From Segatella copri (lineage in GTDB: Bacteria > Bacteroidota > Bacteroidia > Bacteroidales > Bacteroidaceae): 64,000 nucleotides of DNA. The notes beneath the pieces were generated by a model that was not told where the DNA came from, did not search any database, and saw nothing but the letters and a program-made list of their open reading frames with translations. Position 1 is the stretch's first letter; the number at the start of each line of letters is the position of its first letter. Positions 1 to 9,045 of the stretch are shown piece after piece. The translations under genes were made by a program, and so were the position numbers. Location of the stretch: positions 434,001 to 498,000 of the forward strand of contig NZ_JAPDVG010000001.1 of the NCBI RefSeq assembly GCF_026015625.1, written 5' to 3'.

Positions 1-1
1 C

Positions 2-499
2 TGGGTAGCCCAGAGCGCAAGTTCTGCATCAGGTCCTAAGTATAAGGCAAACCTCTTCTTCAACAACTCCGGTTGGGGCTGGACCCACGATGGCGGTACC
101 TCCAACTATATGAGCTCCAATGTGTTCATCACAGGCGATGGCGACTATTCCTTGAAGTTTGAGGGTGCAGAGAGCAATCCATATCTTCTCTACATCGACG
201 TCAACAAGATTCTGAAGGACAATCCAAACTGCGATATCACCATCAAGAGCATCAAGGTAGATGGCAAGAGTGTTGATTTTGATGATACACTCATCCCAAG
301 AGGATATACAGATGACGACCCAAGTACCAACTCCTTCCGTCGTTATGTATTGAACCCATGGGGACCTGCCGCATGCTTCAAGTTTGATTCCGGCAAAAAC
401 GAGTTTACCGACTTCAAGTGTTCTTCAAGCATCGAAGTGGTTATCACCGTGAAGATGGATACAGGTGCTCCTGTAGTGACACCTTCAGAGGGTAAATAA
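2..499 (+). CDS. C-terminal part of a surface glycan-binding protein (5' end outside window)
   Basis: The reading frame is open from base 2 to the stop at 499, so this is the 3' part of a longer gene. The visible ~165 residues start WVAQSASSASGPKYKANLFF and contain an ITGDGDYSLKF motif followed by a LYIDV strand and an IKVDG strand. The same GDG-Y pattern recurs twice in the C-terminal half of the next gene, so I read it as the same beta-sandwich domain. An ATG at 110 could be mistaken for a start, but coding continues upstream of it. With a gap of 28 bp to the next gene it belongs to the same operon. Position suggests a SusE/SusF-like or SGBP role in holding mannan or glucan at the cell surface; that is inference from context. 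Confidence 0.7.
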   Translation, partial: WVAQSASSASGPKYKANLFFNNSGWGWTHDGGTSNYMSSNVFITGDGDYSLKFEGAESNPYLLYIDVNKILKDNPNCDITIKSIKVDGKSVDFDDTLIPRGYTDDDPSTNSFRRYVLNPWGPAACFKFDSGKNEFTDFKCSSSIEVVITVKMDTGAPVVTPSEGK

Positions 500-527
500 G
501 ATTAGAAACTTTAATGTGGATTAGATT

Positions 528-2654
528 ATGAAAATGAAATATTTAGCAGGTGTGATGCTGCTGATGGCCGGTCTTTGCTCGCTCTCTTCCTGTAGCGATG
601 ATGACTACTCTGCAGCCACAGGAAATGTAATTAGCACCATTGAGACGGGTGATGCTTCTGTTACTGCTATTTCGGCAGTAGTCAGCGGCAAGGTCTTGGA
701 CTTGAGTAAGCAGGATGCCGGTGCCTATGCGGTGGGTGTTGTTTACGGTACCAACCCCGATCCTACCACAGCCGGCTCCAAGCAGCCTGGCGTGATTGAT
801 GCCGAAGGTAATGTAACCGCCACTCTCTCGGGATTGACCAAGGGTAATACCTATTATTATGCCACTTACGTACAGTTACAGGGCATAGTAACCAAGTTTG
901 GTGAGGTGAAGAGCTTCGTGGCTACCGATGCCCAGATTGCTACAGCCGGAGCCACGGATGTTACGGCTACAAAGGCTACCCTGAGTGCTACAGCCAATGG
1001 CTTGGAAGGCATCCTGATAGAGGGAGAGACCCAGATGAACTACGGTTTCAAGATTTCAACCTCTGAGGCGGATGTAGAGAATGGTATCGATTATCCAATC
1101 TCTGCCAGTGCCAAGACCATCAGTCAACGTGTGGAAGGTTTGCTTCCTGGAACTACTTACTATTATACATCATATTTTGAGTTGGGCGATGGTTTTGTCT
1201 ATGGTGAGACCAAGAGCTTTACCACTCCTGCTCAGACAATGGAATATGTTGACTTGGGTTTGAGCATCCTTTGGGCTAAATGCAACCTGGGTGCAGAATC
1301 AGAGGAAGAGACAGGTACCCTTCTGGGCTATGGTGATTTGACTGGTGTGAATCAGAGTACTTATCTCATCGATTACAATACAGTGGAAGATATCGCCGGT
1401 ACGGATAAGGATATCTTGAAGAAGGTGAACGTGGATGCGGGTGCCTTGATGCGCAGTTCTACTCCTACAGCTGATCAGATGAGTGAGTTGATTGCCAATA
1501 CCACTCAGACAGAAGTTGAGGTGAAGGGCGTGAAGGGTATCAGATTTATTGCAGCCAATGGCAACAGCATCTTTATGCCTTACACCGGTTACCGCAATGG
1601 AACTGCCAAGGTAGGTGAGGGCAACCAGGGCTTGTATTGGAGCGGCAATAACTATAGCATCGCTACGGATTATAGCCAGACGCTCAATCTGAGCAATGGT
1701 ACTGCTTCATCTGGTGTTTCGGCCCGCAACCTGGGCTTGGCGATTCGTCCTGTTCGTATGTCACCTGAGTTGAAGGTTGATAATTCCAAATTGGTTGTCG
1801 GTGACCTTGAGAATAATGGTAGAATCCGTATCGAGATTTTCAACCAGTATGGTTCTACGGGCAGCAATCCTGGCATCAACCAGGCTCAGATTAAGTTTAC
1901 CAAGAACATGGTGGTTACTTTCCGTCTTTCTGGTTTGACAGATAACATGAAGGAAGGTGCGGGCAGTCATGTGGCTGGTTTGGAATATGGTGATGCTTCT
2001 TGGGATCCAAGTCGCTGGTCAGCCTTTGATAATTCCAAGTATGATGCCAACGTTACTGGCGATGGTCTCTATACGGTTTGGATGGAGACAGGTGGTGCCG
2101 AGGCAGAAGGTGCAGCGGTATTCTGTGTGGATATCAACAATCTGGCAGCTGATGCCATCGATGCATCCAAGATTACTGCAGAGATTGTGAGCATCAAGTT
2201 TGATGTGGATCCTGAATTCTCTATGGATTTCTCCAAGACAGAGTTCGTCAACAAGGATGGCAAGGGCACAGACGGTCGCATTGAAATCTACAATGAGTAT
2301 GGTAATACCAAGGCAAATGGAGTGGATGCTTCAGCCTTGTCATTCACTGGTAATCTGATTGTCAACTTCACCATCACAGGTATCGACGGCAACCTGAAGG
2401 ATTCTGCTTCCAAGAACTACAAGACAGAACTTTCTTATGCCACACCTAGCTGGTATCCTAGCTACTGGGGCGGTTCTGAATTCGGTCGCACTTATGTGAA
2501 GGGCGATGGCACCTACGAAGTTTCCGCTTCTTTGGTAGATAAGTGCTCGGGTGCAGTGGTTTGGTCCATCGAACTCTACGATTTGTGGAAAGACCTGGTT
2601 GATCCTACTCAGGTTAAGGTTAAGATTAATCATGTCTTGACTCCAAGTAAGTAA
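528..2654 (+). CDS. Multidomain surface glycan-binding lipoprotein
   Basis: 708 aa with a lipoprotein signal peptide (LSSC lipobox near residue 22) followed by acidic SDDDYS, the type of signal that favours surface export in Bacteroidota. Domains in order: two Fn3-like beta-sandwiches (about 35-135 and 138-235, each ending in a KSF strand with a TYYY-x-Y/S motif), a FISUMP-like domain (about 238-410, beginning EYVDLGLSILWAKCNLGA and ending AIRPVR), and two related beta-sandwich domains (about 413-560 and 562-708) with GDGxY motifs like the preceding gene. No catalytic motif is visible. It sits 24 bp before the GH5_4 lipoprotein gene, so it probably captures the polysaccharide for the adjacent enzymes. 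The exact ligand cannot be read from sequence. Confidence 0.8.
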   Translation: MKMKYLAGVMLLMAGLCSLSSCSDDDYSAATGNVISTIETGDASVTAISAVVSGKVLDLSKQDAGAYAVGVVYGTNPDPTTAGSKQPGVIDAEGNVTATLSGLTKGNTYYYATYVQLQGIVTKFGEVKSFVATDAQIATAGATDVTATKATLSATANGLEGILIEGETQMNYGFKISTSEADVENGIDYPISASAKTISQRVEGLLPGTTYYYTSYFELGDGFVYGETKSFTTPAQTMEYVDLGLSILWAKCNLGAESEEETGTLLGYGDLTGVNQSTYLIDYNTVEDIAGTDKDILKKVNVDAGALMRSSTPTADQMSELIANTTQTEVEVKGVKGIRFIAANGNSIFMPYTGYRNGTAKVGEGNQGLYWSGNNYSIATDYSQTLNLSNGTASSGVSARNLGLAIRPVRMSPELKVDNSKLVVGDLENNGRIRIEIFNQYGSTGSNPGINQAQIKFTKNMVVTFRLSGLTDNMKEGAGSHVAGLEYGDASWDPSRWSAFDNSKYDANVTGDGLYTVWMETGGAEAEGAAVFCVDINNLAADAIDASKITAEIVSIKFDVDPEFSMDFSKTEFVNKDGKGTDGRIEIYNEYGNTKANGVDASALSFTGNLIVNFTITGIDGNLKDSASKNYKTELSYATPSWYPSYWGGSEFGRTYVKGDGTYEVSASLVDKCSGAVVWSIELYDLWKDLVDPTQVKVKINHVLTPSK

Positions 2655-2678
2655 TCATACGTATTATTTTGATATTCT

Positions 2679-4499
2679 ATGAATATGAAGAAAATAACAA
2701 TTTTATCGTTTCTGATCATGGCTTTTGCCATGGTCAGTTTCTCAGCTTGTTCTGATGAGGATACCATCGGAGGCGGTGAAGGACTCTCTAAGGACTTCGT
2801 GGTTTCCCGTTCTGATATGGCGTTTACGAAGAATGGTGGTGAGACTGATTTATATGTCAAGGCGGCTCAGGTACCAACGGTTTCTACCGAAGCGGCTTGG
2901 TTGGCTGTAACTCCAGTGGCTGGCTCTTCTAGTATTACCCATCATTTCCTCATCAAGGCAGAGGCAAATACTGCCAATGATGACCGTTCGGCAACTATCA
3001 CCGTAGCGGCTGGTTCTGATACCAAGACTATCACCGTGAGCCAGAACTCTACCGAGGGACTGCTCATATCATCAGGTAAAACCATGAATGTGGGGGCTGC
3101 CGGTGGTCAGGTTACTGTAACCCTGAAGGCAAATGCAAGTTATTCTCAGGTAATCAGCAATGACTGGGTGAGTGAGATTACTTCTCGTGCCAATATGGTG
3201 GAATACACCCGCAACTATTCGGTGGCTGCCAACATCAGCAATGCCCGTTCGGCAACCATCAGCTATACCATGGTGGTAAACGACAGTACTTCCATCACAG
3301 AAGCTGTTACCATTAACCAGGAGCAGGGTACTACTACTGGTGATATGAGCAAGACTGCTATGGATATTGCTGCCTTGATGTATCCGGGTTGGAATCTGGG
3401 TAATACGATGGAGGCAGGAAATGCTGCCAATAACTGGAAGAATGCCGGTATCGGTTCTGAAACTTTTTGGCAGTCGGCAAAGACTACTCAGCAGCTCATC
3501 GACCTGGTGAAGGCTTCCGGTTTCAAGAGCGTCCGTATTCCTTGTTCTTGGGTGATGGGGCACATCACAGATGCTGAGGCTTGCACCATCGATGCCGATT
3601 GGCTGACCCGTGTTCACGAGGTGGTAGATTACTGCATCAAGAACAATCTCTATGTCATCATCAACCAGCATTGGGATGGTGGATGGATTGAGCATGATGG
3701 CTTCACTGCTGCTACTGATGTGGATGCTACCAAGGCAAAACTCACCAAGATTTGGACTCAGATAGCCAATAGTTTCAAGAATTATGACGAGCGTCTTATC
3801 TTTGCCGGTATGAATGAGCCTGGTGTGGGTGGCGGTGATGCCAATGCATTGCTGGGCACTGCGGATTTGGCCAATAGAATTGCTGAATATGAGCAGACTT
3901 TCATTGAGGCGGTTCGTGCCACAGGTGGCAACAATGCCAAGCGAGTTCTGATAGTTCAGGGCCCTAATACCGATATCGATAAATTTGTAGCCAACAACTA
4001 CATGTCTAAGATTAAGGATTCTGCTACCGACCGATTGATGGTAGAGGTTCACTTCTATGATCCATATCAGTTTACTGATTTGAGTGAAGACAAGGATTGG
4101 GGCAAGTACTATCTCTATTGGGGCAAGAACAATACCAATGGTTCTGAGGCTGGTCGTACAGCTGATGCTAAATACAACGAGGAGTATGTAGAGGCTCAGA
4201 TGAAGAAGATGAAGACCAACTTCTTCGACAAGGGTTATCCAGTGTTGATTGGTGAGTTTGGTGCCAACCAGCGTCTGGCCATCGGTAAGGATGCTGTTCA
4301 TGATGCATCAGTTAAGGACTATTACAAGGCTGTTGTAACTAGTGCTATCAATAATGGTTGTGTTCCAATGGCATGGGATACCAATAGCGGTCTTCCTAGC
4401 ATGACCATCTTCAACCGTGCTGGTGCAAGTGTTAGCAATGCTAATATGCTTGAGAGTATCCAGGCTGCTGTTGCTGCAGCAAAGTGGCCTGCTAAATAA
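2679..4499 (+). CDS. GH5 subfamily 4-type endo-glucanase lipoprotein with two BACON domains
   Basis: 606 aa. A lipobox (FSAC, Cys24) is followed by two BACON-type beta domains (about 38-125 and 128-215), then a GH5 catalytic domain (about 228-600). The opening GWNLGNTMEA, the HWDGGW segment, the GMNEPG acid/base (Glu380) and the IGEFGA nucleophile (Glu526) match GH5_4, a subfamily of endo-beta-1,4-glucanases, xyloglucanases and some mannan or glucomannan-active enzymes. The lipid anchor and BACON spacers suggest a surface enzyme that makes the first cuts in glucomannan or glucan. A close paralogue without BACON domains follows. A terminator hairpin lies 44 bp downstream. The specific substrate is inferred from the mannan locus. 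Confidence 0.88.
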   Translation: MNMKKITILSFLIMAFAMVSFSACSDEDTIGGGEGLSKDFVVSRSDMAFTKNGGETDLYVKAAQVPTVSTEAAWLAVTPVAGSSSITHHFLIKAEANTANDDRSATITVAAGSDTKTITVSQNSTEGLLISSGKTMNVGAAGGQVTVTLKANASYSQVISNDWVSEITSRANMVEYTRNYSVAANISNARSATISYTMVVNDSTSITEAVTINQEQGTTTGDMSKTAMDIAALMYPGWNLGNTMEAGNAANNWKNAGIGSETFWQSAKTTQQLIDLVKASGFKSVRIPCSWVMGHITDAEACTIDADWLTRVHEVVDYCIKNNLYVIINQHWDGGWIEHDGFTAATDVDATKAKLTKIWTQIANSFKNYDERLIFAGMNEPGVGGGDANALLGTADLANRIAEYEQTFIEAVRATGGNNAKRVLIVQGPNTDIDKFVANNYMSKIKDSATDRLMVEVHFYDPYQFTDLSEDKDWGKYYLYWGKNNTNGSEAGRTADAKYNEEYVEAQMKKMKTNFFDKGYPVLIGEFGANQRLAIGKDAVHDASVKDYYKAVVTSAINNGCVPMAWDTNSGLPSMTIFNRAGASVSNANMLESIQAAVAAAKWPAK

Positions 4500-4542
4500 A
4501 AAACGAGATATTAAGTCTTTAGGTTTGATATAAAGTAGGTGT

Positions 4543-4587
4543 GGGCGCATATTAGGGGAATCTTTCTCTGATGTGCGTCCTTTTTTT
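4543..4587 (+). terminator. Rho-independent terminator after the BACON-GH5_4 gene
   Basis: GGGCGCAT (4543-4550) pairs imperfectly with ATGTGCGTCC (4571-4580) and is followed by seven T. It separates the first transcription unit of the glycan locus from the next promoter at 4665. Confidence 0.65.
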
Positions 4588-4664
4588 GTGCAAATATCGT
4601 ACATCCTAACATAATATACCTATCCTTTTATCAAAAGTATACATTCACGCTACAGTTTTTTCGC

Positions 4665-4674
4665 TATCTTTGCA
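4665..4674 (+). promoter_or_regulatory. Bacteroidota -7 promoter motif for the second GH5_4 gene
   Basis: TATCTTTGCA fits the TAnnTTTGC -7 consensus and lies 41 bp before the ATG at 4716, just after a terminator, so the gene has its own promoter. Confidence 0.7.
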
Positions 4675-4715
4675 ACATGATAACTTCAAAACCCGATAAT
4701 ACGTTAGATTGATAT

Positions 4716-6029
4716 ATGAAGAAGATAGTTATGATTATATTGGCTGCTGCTCATTTCGCTTGGGCTGGCGCACAGGTTAAATCAATGGATGGTCGTATCT
4801 CGAAAATGAAACTCACGGCTACCGAACTGGCTCACTATATGGCTCCAGGAGTCAACCTGGGTAATACGATGGAGGCGTGCGACTGGAATGATGTCTTTAC
4901 CAATCAGGCTGGACTGAAGTCGGAAACTTCATGGCAGAATGATAAGACTACTGAGAGTTATATCCGGAGTTTGAAACAGCAGGGGTTCAACAGTCTTCGC
5001 ATTCCTACATCCTGGGTGGCTGGACATCTTGCGGATAAGGAGAATATGACCATAGATTCTGTCTGGATGAAACGAATCAAGGAAATCGTAAACTATGGTC
5101 TCAATGCCGGTCTCTGTGTCATCATCAACGAACACTGGGATGGCGGATGGATGGAGCATGATGCCTTTACCAGTGGGGCGAATGTGACAGAATATAAGGA
5201 GATGTTCCGCAAGCTGTGGACGAATATAGCAAAGGAATTCAAGGCGTATGACCAGCGGGTCCTCTTTGCTGCCCTCAACGAACCGGGAGTGGGAGGCGCC
5301 AGTCCGCAGGTTCAAGGCGACATGCTGGCTCCTGATAGTAAGGAGTTTGCCGACCGTCTCCTGGTGTACGAACAGGTGTTTATCGATGCCGTCCGTGCTA
5401 CCGGTGGTAATAATGCCAGCCGTGTGCTCATCGTACAGACTCCAAAGACCGAGATTGATTTGGCTGCCAAGGATTCTTACGACATTACTCGTCTGAAAGA
5501 TAATGCGAAGAACCGTCTGATGGCAGAGGTTCATTTCTATGATCCTTATATATTTACCTTGATGGACAAAGATGCCGATTGGGGCAAGGTGGCTCTTTAT
5601 TGGAAAGGACATGCGCCTGCCGATGACCAGGGGCGAACCGTAAACACCATCTGGTATAATAATAAGAACGTGGATGCCTACCAGCATATCACCAATCAGG
5701 TGATGAAGATGAAACAGAAGTTTGTAGATCTGGGCTATCCGGTAGTCATCGGCGAATATGGTGCCAACCGTAAGGATGCCTCTCTCTTCGGTGGTAATCA
5801 GGAGAAGCATAATGAGAGTATGATGGCATGGTATGGTGCTGTGACTGCCGAAATGATGAAGGCAGGTCTTATCCCATACGTCTGGGATATCAATGTGCAG
5901 CCTCTTCCTCACATGACCATCTTCGACAGAAAGAAGCAGGTAGTTTCCGACTCCTATATATTTAAAGGTGTGATGCAGGGAGCAGCCGAAGGGATGGAAG
6001 ATTACCTGAAAATCTATCCGAAACCTTAG
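4716..6029 (+). CDS. GH5 subfamily 4-type endo-glucanase, secreted
   Basis: 437 aa with a cleavable signal peptide ending near AWAGAQ (residue 20) and no lipobox. A single GH5 domain covers the remainder: VNLGNTMEAC near the N-terminus, EHWDGGWMEHDAF, ALNEPGVGG with acid/base Glu189, AEVHFYDPY, and IGEYGANR with nucleophile Glu347. It is clearly paralogous to the preceding enzyme (same TTESYI/TTQQLI, SWVAGH/SWVMGH and ATGGNNA segments) but lacks the BACON region. The predicted place of work is therefore the periplasm, trimming imported oligosaccharides, while the lipoprotein paralogue acts outside; this division of labour is inference. It has its own promoter (4665) and a terminator (6083-6115). 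Confidence 0.88.
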   Translation: MKKIVMIILAAAHFAWAGAQVKSMDGRISKMKLTATELAHYMAPGVNLGNTMEACDWNDVFTNQAGLKSETSWQNDKTTESYIRSLKQQGFNSLRIPTSWVAGHLADKENMTIDSVWMKRIKEIVNYGLNAGLCVIINEHWDGGWMEHDAFTSGANVTEYKEMFRKLWTNIAKEFKAYDQRVLFAALNEPGVGGASPQVQGDMLAPDSKEFADRLLVYEQVFIDAVRATGGNNASRVLIVQTPKTEIDLAAKDSYDITRLKDNAKNRLMAEVHFYDPYIFTLMDKDADWGKVALYWKGHAPADDQGRTVNTIWYNNKNVDAYQHITNQVMKMKQKFVDLGYPVVIGEYGANRKDASLFGGNQEKHNESMMAWYGAVTAEMMKAGLIPYVWDINVQPLPHMTIFDRKKQVVSDSYIFKGVMQGAAEGMEDYLKIYPKP

Positions 6030-6082
6030 AAAAAAGCAGAAAAAGCAATAATAAATAAGCATAGTTTAGATTTATATGTAGA

Positions 6083-6118
6083 AAGGGCAAAAAAGTATCA
6101 TGCTTTTTTGCCCTTATT
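6083..6118 (+). terminator. Rho-independent terminator, perfect 13-bp stem
   Basis: AAGGGCAAAAAAG (6083-6095) pairs perfectly with CTTTTTTGCCCTT (6103-6115) around a 7-nt loop. The next promoter begins immediately after it. Confidence 0.8.
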
Positions 6119-6121
6119 TAG

Positions 6122-6131
6122 TATCTTTGCA
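6122..6131 (+). promoter_or_regulatory. -7 promoter motif for the GH5_7 mannanase gene
   Basis: TATCTTTGCA, 40 bp upstream of the ATG at 6172 and directly after a strong terminator. Confidence 0.7.
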
Positions 6132-6171
6132 ACCGAAAATGAATCTTTAAACTGTAAACTTAAATAAATAA

Positions 6172-7458
6172 ATGAAGAAGATATTTGTTTTTTTGATGAT
6201 GGCATTGGCTACATGCAATATCTCAGCGAAGTCGAACTTTGTGCAGGTGAAGGACGGACATTTCGTTCGTGATGGTAAACCTTATTATTATGTAGGTACC
6301 AATTTCTGGTATGGTGCCATCCTCGGTTCAGAAGGACAGGGCGGCAACCGCGAGCGTCTCTGTAGGGAACTCGATAAGATGAAGGAGATGGGCATTGATA
6401 ATCTCCGCATCCTGGTGGGCTCTGATGGAAAGCGAGGAGTGAAGACCAAAGTTGAGCCGACGCTGCAGGAAGCTCCGGGCGTTTATAACGATACGATTCT
6501 TGCAGGTCTTGACTATCTTCTGATGGAGATGGGCAAACGCAAGATGCTGGCCGTGCTCTACCTGAACAATTCCTGGGAATGGAGTGGCGGTTATGGCTAT
6601 TACCTGGAGCAGGCTGGTTTGGGTCAGGCTCCCCGTCCTAACGAAGATGGATATCCTGCCTTCATGAACTTCGTCGCCAAATATGCATCCTGCGAAAAGG
6701 CGCATCAGCTTTTCTATGATTATGTGAAATTCATACTTACGAGAACCAACAGATATACAAAGAAGAAGTATAAGGATGACCCGGCCATCATGTCATGGCA
6801 GATAGGTAATGAGCCTCGTGCTTTCAGCAAAGAGCAGTTGCCTGCTTTCGAAAAGTGGCTGGGTGAAGCGAGCAAGCTGATCCGTTCGCTCGATAAGAAT
6901 CATCTGATTTCTATCGGTAGCGAAGGTAAATGGGGATGTGAAGGAGAACTGAACTGTTGGGAACGGATCTGTGCCGACAAGAATGTGGATTATTGCAACA
7001 TTCATCTTTGGCCATACAACTGGAGTTGGGCTAGAAAAGACCATTTGCTGGAAGATTTGCAAATTTCCTGCCAGAACACCAAGGAGTATATTGATGAACA
7101 TCTTGAGGTATGCGGACGTATCAGGAAGCCATTGGTGATGGAGGAGTTCGGCTATCCTCGTGATGGTTTCTCTTTCTCAACTTCTTCAACAACAGAAGCA
7201 CGCGATGGATACTACAAGTATGTGTTCAGTCTTGTTGGCGACAATGCTGCATCTGGCGGTTACTTTGCCGGTTGTAACTTCTGGGGATGGGGCGGCTTTG
7301 CCAATCCTAAGCATGAGCAGTGGCAGGTAGGTGATGACTACACCGGTGATCCTGCTCAGGAAGCGCAAGGTCTGAACTCCGTTTTTTCTACCGATAAATC
7401 TACATTGGATGTAGTAAAGACGCAGGTAGACAGAATGAAGAAGATTGGTAAGTTATAA
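6172..7458 (+). CDS. GH5 subfamily 7 endo-beta-1,4-mannanase
   Basis: 428 aa with a short signal peptide (about residues 1-19, ending ISAKS). The domain starts FVQVKDGHFVRDGKPYYYVG, the typical opening of GH5_7 beta-mannanases, followed by GTNFWYG and NLRILVGSDG. The acid/base is Glu214 in QIGNEPR, and the nucleophile Glu325 in MEEFGYPRDG. The enzyme hydrolyses internal beta-1,4-mannosidic bonds of mannan, glucomannan or galactomannan. Its family fixes the identity of this locus as mannan-directed more firmly than the GH5_4 genes do. It is flanked by its own promoter and terminator, so it is probably expressed as a single gene. Subcellular site (periplasm or outside) is not decided by the sequence. 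Confidence 0.92.
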   Translation: MKKIFVFLMMALATCNISAKSNFVQVKDGHFVRDGKPYYYVGTNFWYGAILGSEGQGGNRERLCRELDKMKEMGIDNLRILVGSDGKRGVKTKVEPTLQEAPGVYNDTILAGLDYLLMEMGKRKMLAVLYLNNSWEWSGGYGYYLEQAGLGQAPRPNEDGYPAFMNFVAKYASCEKAHQLFYDYVKFILTRTNRYTKKKYKDDPAIMSWQIGNEPRAFSKEQLPAFEKWLGEASKLIRSLDKNHLISIGSEGKWGCEGELNCWERICADKNVDYCNIHLWPYNWSWARKDHLLEDLQISCQNTKEYIDEHLEVCGRIRKPLVMEEFGYPRDGFSFSTSSTTEARDGYYKYVFSLVGDNAASGGYFAGCNFWGWGGFANPKHEQWQVGDDYTGDPAQEAQGLNSVFSTDKSTLDVVKTQVDRMKKIGKL

Positions 7459-7487
7459 GTTTAGTGAAATTGTTAGTTGTTTTAGGA

Positions 7488-7522
7488 GGGTGTACCATCA
7501 GTTCATGGTGCACCCTTTTTTT
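7488..7522 (+). terminator. Terminator after the GH5_7 gene
   Basis: GGGTGTACCAT (7488-7498) and ATGGTGCACCC (7505-7515) form an 11-bp stem with one G-U pair and a 6-nt loop, followed by a T run. Confidence 0.8.
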
Positions 7523-7738
7523 GTTTGACTTTTTATAATAATACTTTTATGTTTTTTTCGTAAAAGATTCCTAAGACATCACCAAATTTTTGAGAGCTTT
7601 TTTGTGTTAAAATAAGCAAAATAGCCCCCAGAAAGCATATAGTCATACCTACCCCTGTAGCAGAAGAAGACATTTTTTGACTTTTCTGTTACAAAAAAAA
7701 AACGATACGGAACTCTTTCTTTTAATAGCTTTTTGCTC
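7523..7738. other. Non-coding spacer between the GH5_7 terminator and the IS110 pair
   Basis: About 215 AT-rich bases with no convincing gene. It contains another GATTCCTAA at 7566-7574, identical over 9 bases to the presumed IS end at 7739, which leaves some doubt about where the first IS element stops. Confidence 0.4.
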
Positions 7739-7798
7739 GATTCCTAATTAGTTATCCGTATCTGTCCTCACAAGACTATAAGAGACAATGGTACATTG

Positions 7799-8845
7799 TC
7801 ATAGTTCACTTGCTTTGGACTTTTCAATATGTAAGTTCTTTCTGTCGTCAGAGGTGTTCAACACTTCCCATTTTCTCTTTTGCTTGCCTATGGCAAACAT
7901 TCTGCAAATGAGCTTAAACTTGACGGCATTCAATGCCTTACGCTTAGTATCAGAATCTTTTCTGCCTCCTAACTTTCGATTATAAAACATTTGCATTTCC
8001 ACATCGTACTCAACAGCTCTCAATGCCGCCATAGACAGGTCAGCTTTCACTTGACCGTTACAGTGTGCGGAAGGTCGGGCACGCCATTTCACACTGGTAC
8101 CAGAAGTGTGACTGCATGGAGCTACGCCAACATATCTCGCATATTGCCGAGCTGTGTCAAAAGCGGTAAAGTTTCGTGTGATGGCAATTATGTTTGTTGC
8201 ATTGACAAAACCAATTCCTGGTATCGTCAACAGATTCTGAAAAGTGTCAAAGACATCTTCCTCCTTGGACATTAATTCACACTCTTCCTGATCTATCTTC
8301 TCAATGTCATGATTGAGTTTTTTAATGTAGCTCTCATACATGGCAGAATCCTCTTTCGTTTCAAACATCTGCATTCGGTTCATAAAGTTTGTCCGTTGCT
8401 CCACAAGGAACTTACGCTCATTGACAAGTTGCTTCAATTGTTGCATAGCCTTGCTTGGCAACTTGTATGGCTTGGCACATTCCGTGCCATCATAACGATA
8501 GAGGAAGTCAGCTATCTTTGCAGAGTCATTCTTGTCTCGCTTATCTATTGTCCCCATAGGATGATGTTTTACTATACGTGTACTAAGCATACAGAAAGAG
8601 TAATTCTTGGACGTGAGGAATTTTTCCAAGTCCAAGGAGTAGCAACCTGTAAATTCCATGCCAAACAGGGCTTGGGAAAGTACCACACGGCTCTTTTTGA
8701 GCCATGAGCACATATCGCCAAATCCCTTGCGAGTGTTGTTGAACACCTCATGAGGGAACATTTTGATGTTGGTATCCTCACGAAATATAGATACATCTAT
8801 GACATTTTTAGAGATGTCAATGCCTACAAATGATTTATTTTTCAT
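7799..8845 (-). CDS. IS110-family transposase (element A)
   Basis: 348 aa. The N-terminal RuvC-like domain begins SFVGIDISKNVIDVSIF with the first catalytic Asp. A coiled-coil-like middle (about 140-200) leads to the C-terminal transposase-20 domain with LLTIPGIGFVNATNI and GTSVKWRAR, which contains the conserved Ser of this family. Length is normal and the frame intact, so the enzyme may be functional. IS110 recombinases work with a structured bridge RNA from the element's non-coding end; here the candidate region is 8846-9038. It shares the overall plan with the neighbouring transposase but is clearly divergent in sequence, so the two are not recent duplicates. Confidence 0.93.
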   Translation of the reverse strand: MKNKSFVGIDISKNVIDVSIFREDTNIKMFPHEVFNNTRKGFGDMCSWLKKSRVVLSQALFGMEFTGCYSLDLEKFLTSKNYSFCMLSTRIVKHHPMGTIDKRDKNDSAKIADFLYRYDGTECAKPYKLPSKAMQQLKQLVNERKFLVEQRTNFMNRMQMFETKEDSAMYESYIKKLNHDIEKIDQEECELMSKEEDVFDTFQNLLTIPGIGFVNATNIIAITRNFTAFDTARQYARYVGVAPCSHTSGTSVKWRARPSAHCNGQVKADLSMAALRAVEYDVEMQMFYNRKLGGRKDSDTKRKALNAVKFKLICRMFAIGKQKRKWEVLNTSDDRKNLHIEKSKASEL

Positions 8846-9038
8846 ATCTTTGCACCGCTTTACGAAAGGAACTCTCTATGTCAGGATAAGCCAAATCTTT
8901 TAAAAGCTGGGACGGACAGCTAATTCCCTAAAAGGCACTGAGTCTGACATTTCGGGCAGAGGAGACTATATCAAGGGAAAGGGCTTTGCCTAAGATTAAA
9001 AAGTTCACTACCTCTGTCTGGAGTTCCTTCCTTTTGAG
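8846..9038 (-). ncRNA. Candidate bridge RNA region of IS110 element A
   Basis: Non-coding left end of element A, read toward the transposase. It holds a clear hairpin, AGCTG/CAGCT (8905-8909 and 8917-8921), and a second short one around 8943-8960 (TCTG/CAGA). A minus-strand promoter motif lies just outside at 9046-9055. The RNA itself is predicted from the known organisation of IS110 elements, not from a recognised sequence motif. Confidence 0.45.
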
Positions 9039-9045
9039 GATTCCT

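Larger units (their letters stand above)
7739..9045 (-). mobile_element. IS110-family element A (about 1.3 kb)
   Basis: Boundaries are inferred from a heptamer, GATTCCT, present at 7739-7745 and 9039-9045, and from subterminal AGTTCAC copies at 7803-7809 and 9002-9008. The element contains one transposase on the minus strand and a non-coding left end of about 190 bp upstream of it, where IS110-group elements encode their bridge RNA. A GACAATG/CATTGTC hairpin (7784-7800) overlaps the transposase stop codon. It has no long terminal inverted repeats, as expected for this family. Its left end abuts IS110 element B at a shared GATTCCT. Confidence 0.6.

Noticed and set aside
3072-4301. Long antisense frame (409 aa) opposite the BACON-GH5_4 gene
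   Set aside because: The plus-strand frame has a lipobox, BACON domains and GH5 catalytic motifs; the antisense product has no family features and reflects codon bias.
4929-6062. Antisense frame (377 aa) opposite the second GH5_4 gene
   Set aside because: Shadow of a GH5 gene with intact catalytic motifs; it starts inside a terminator region and shows no domain.
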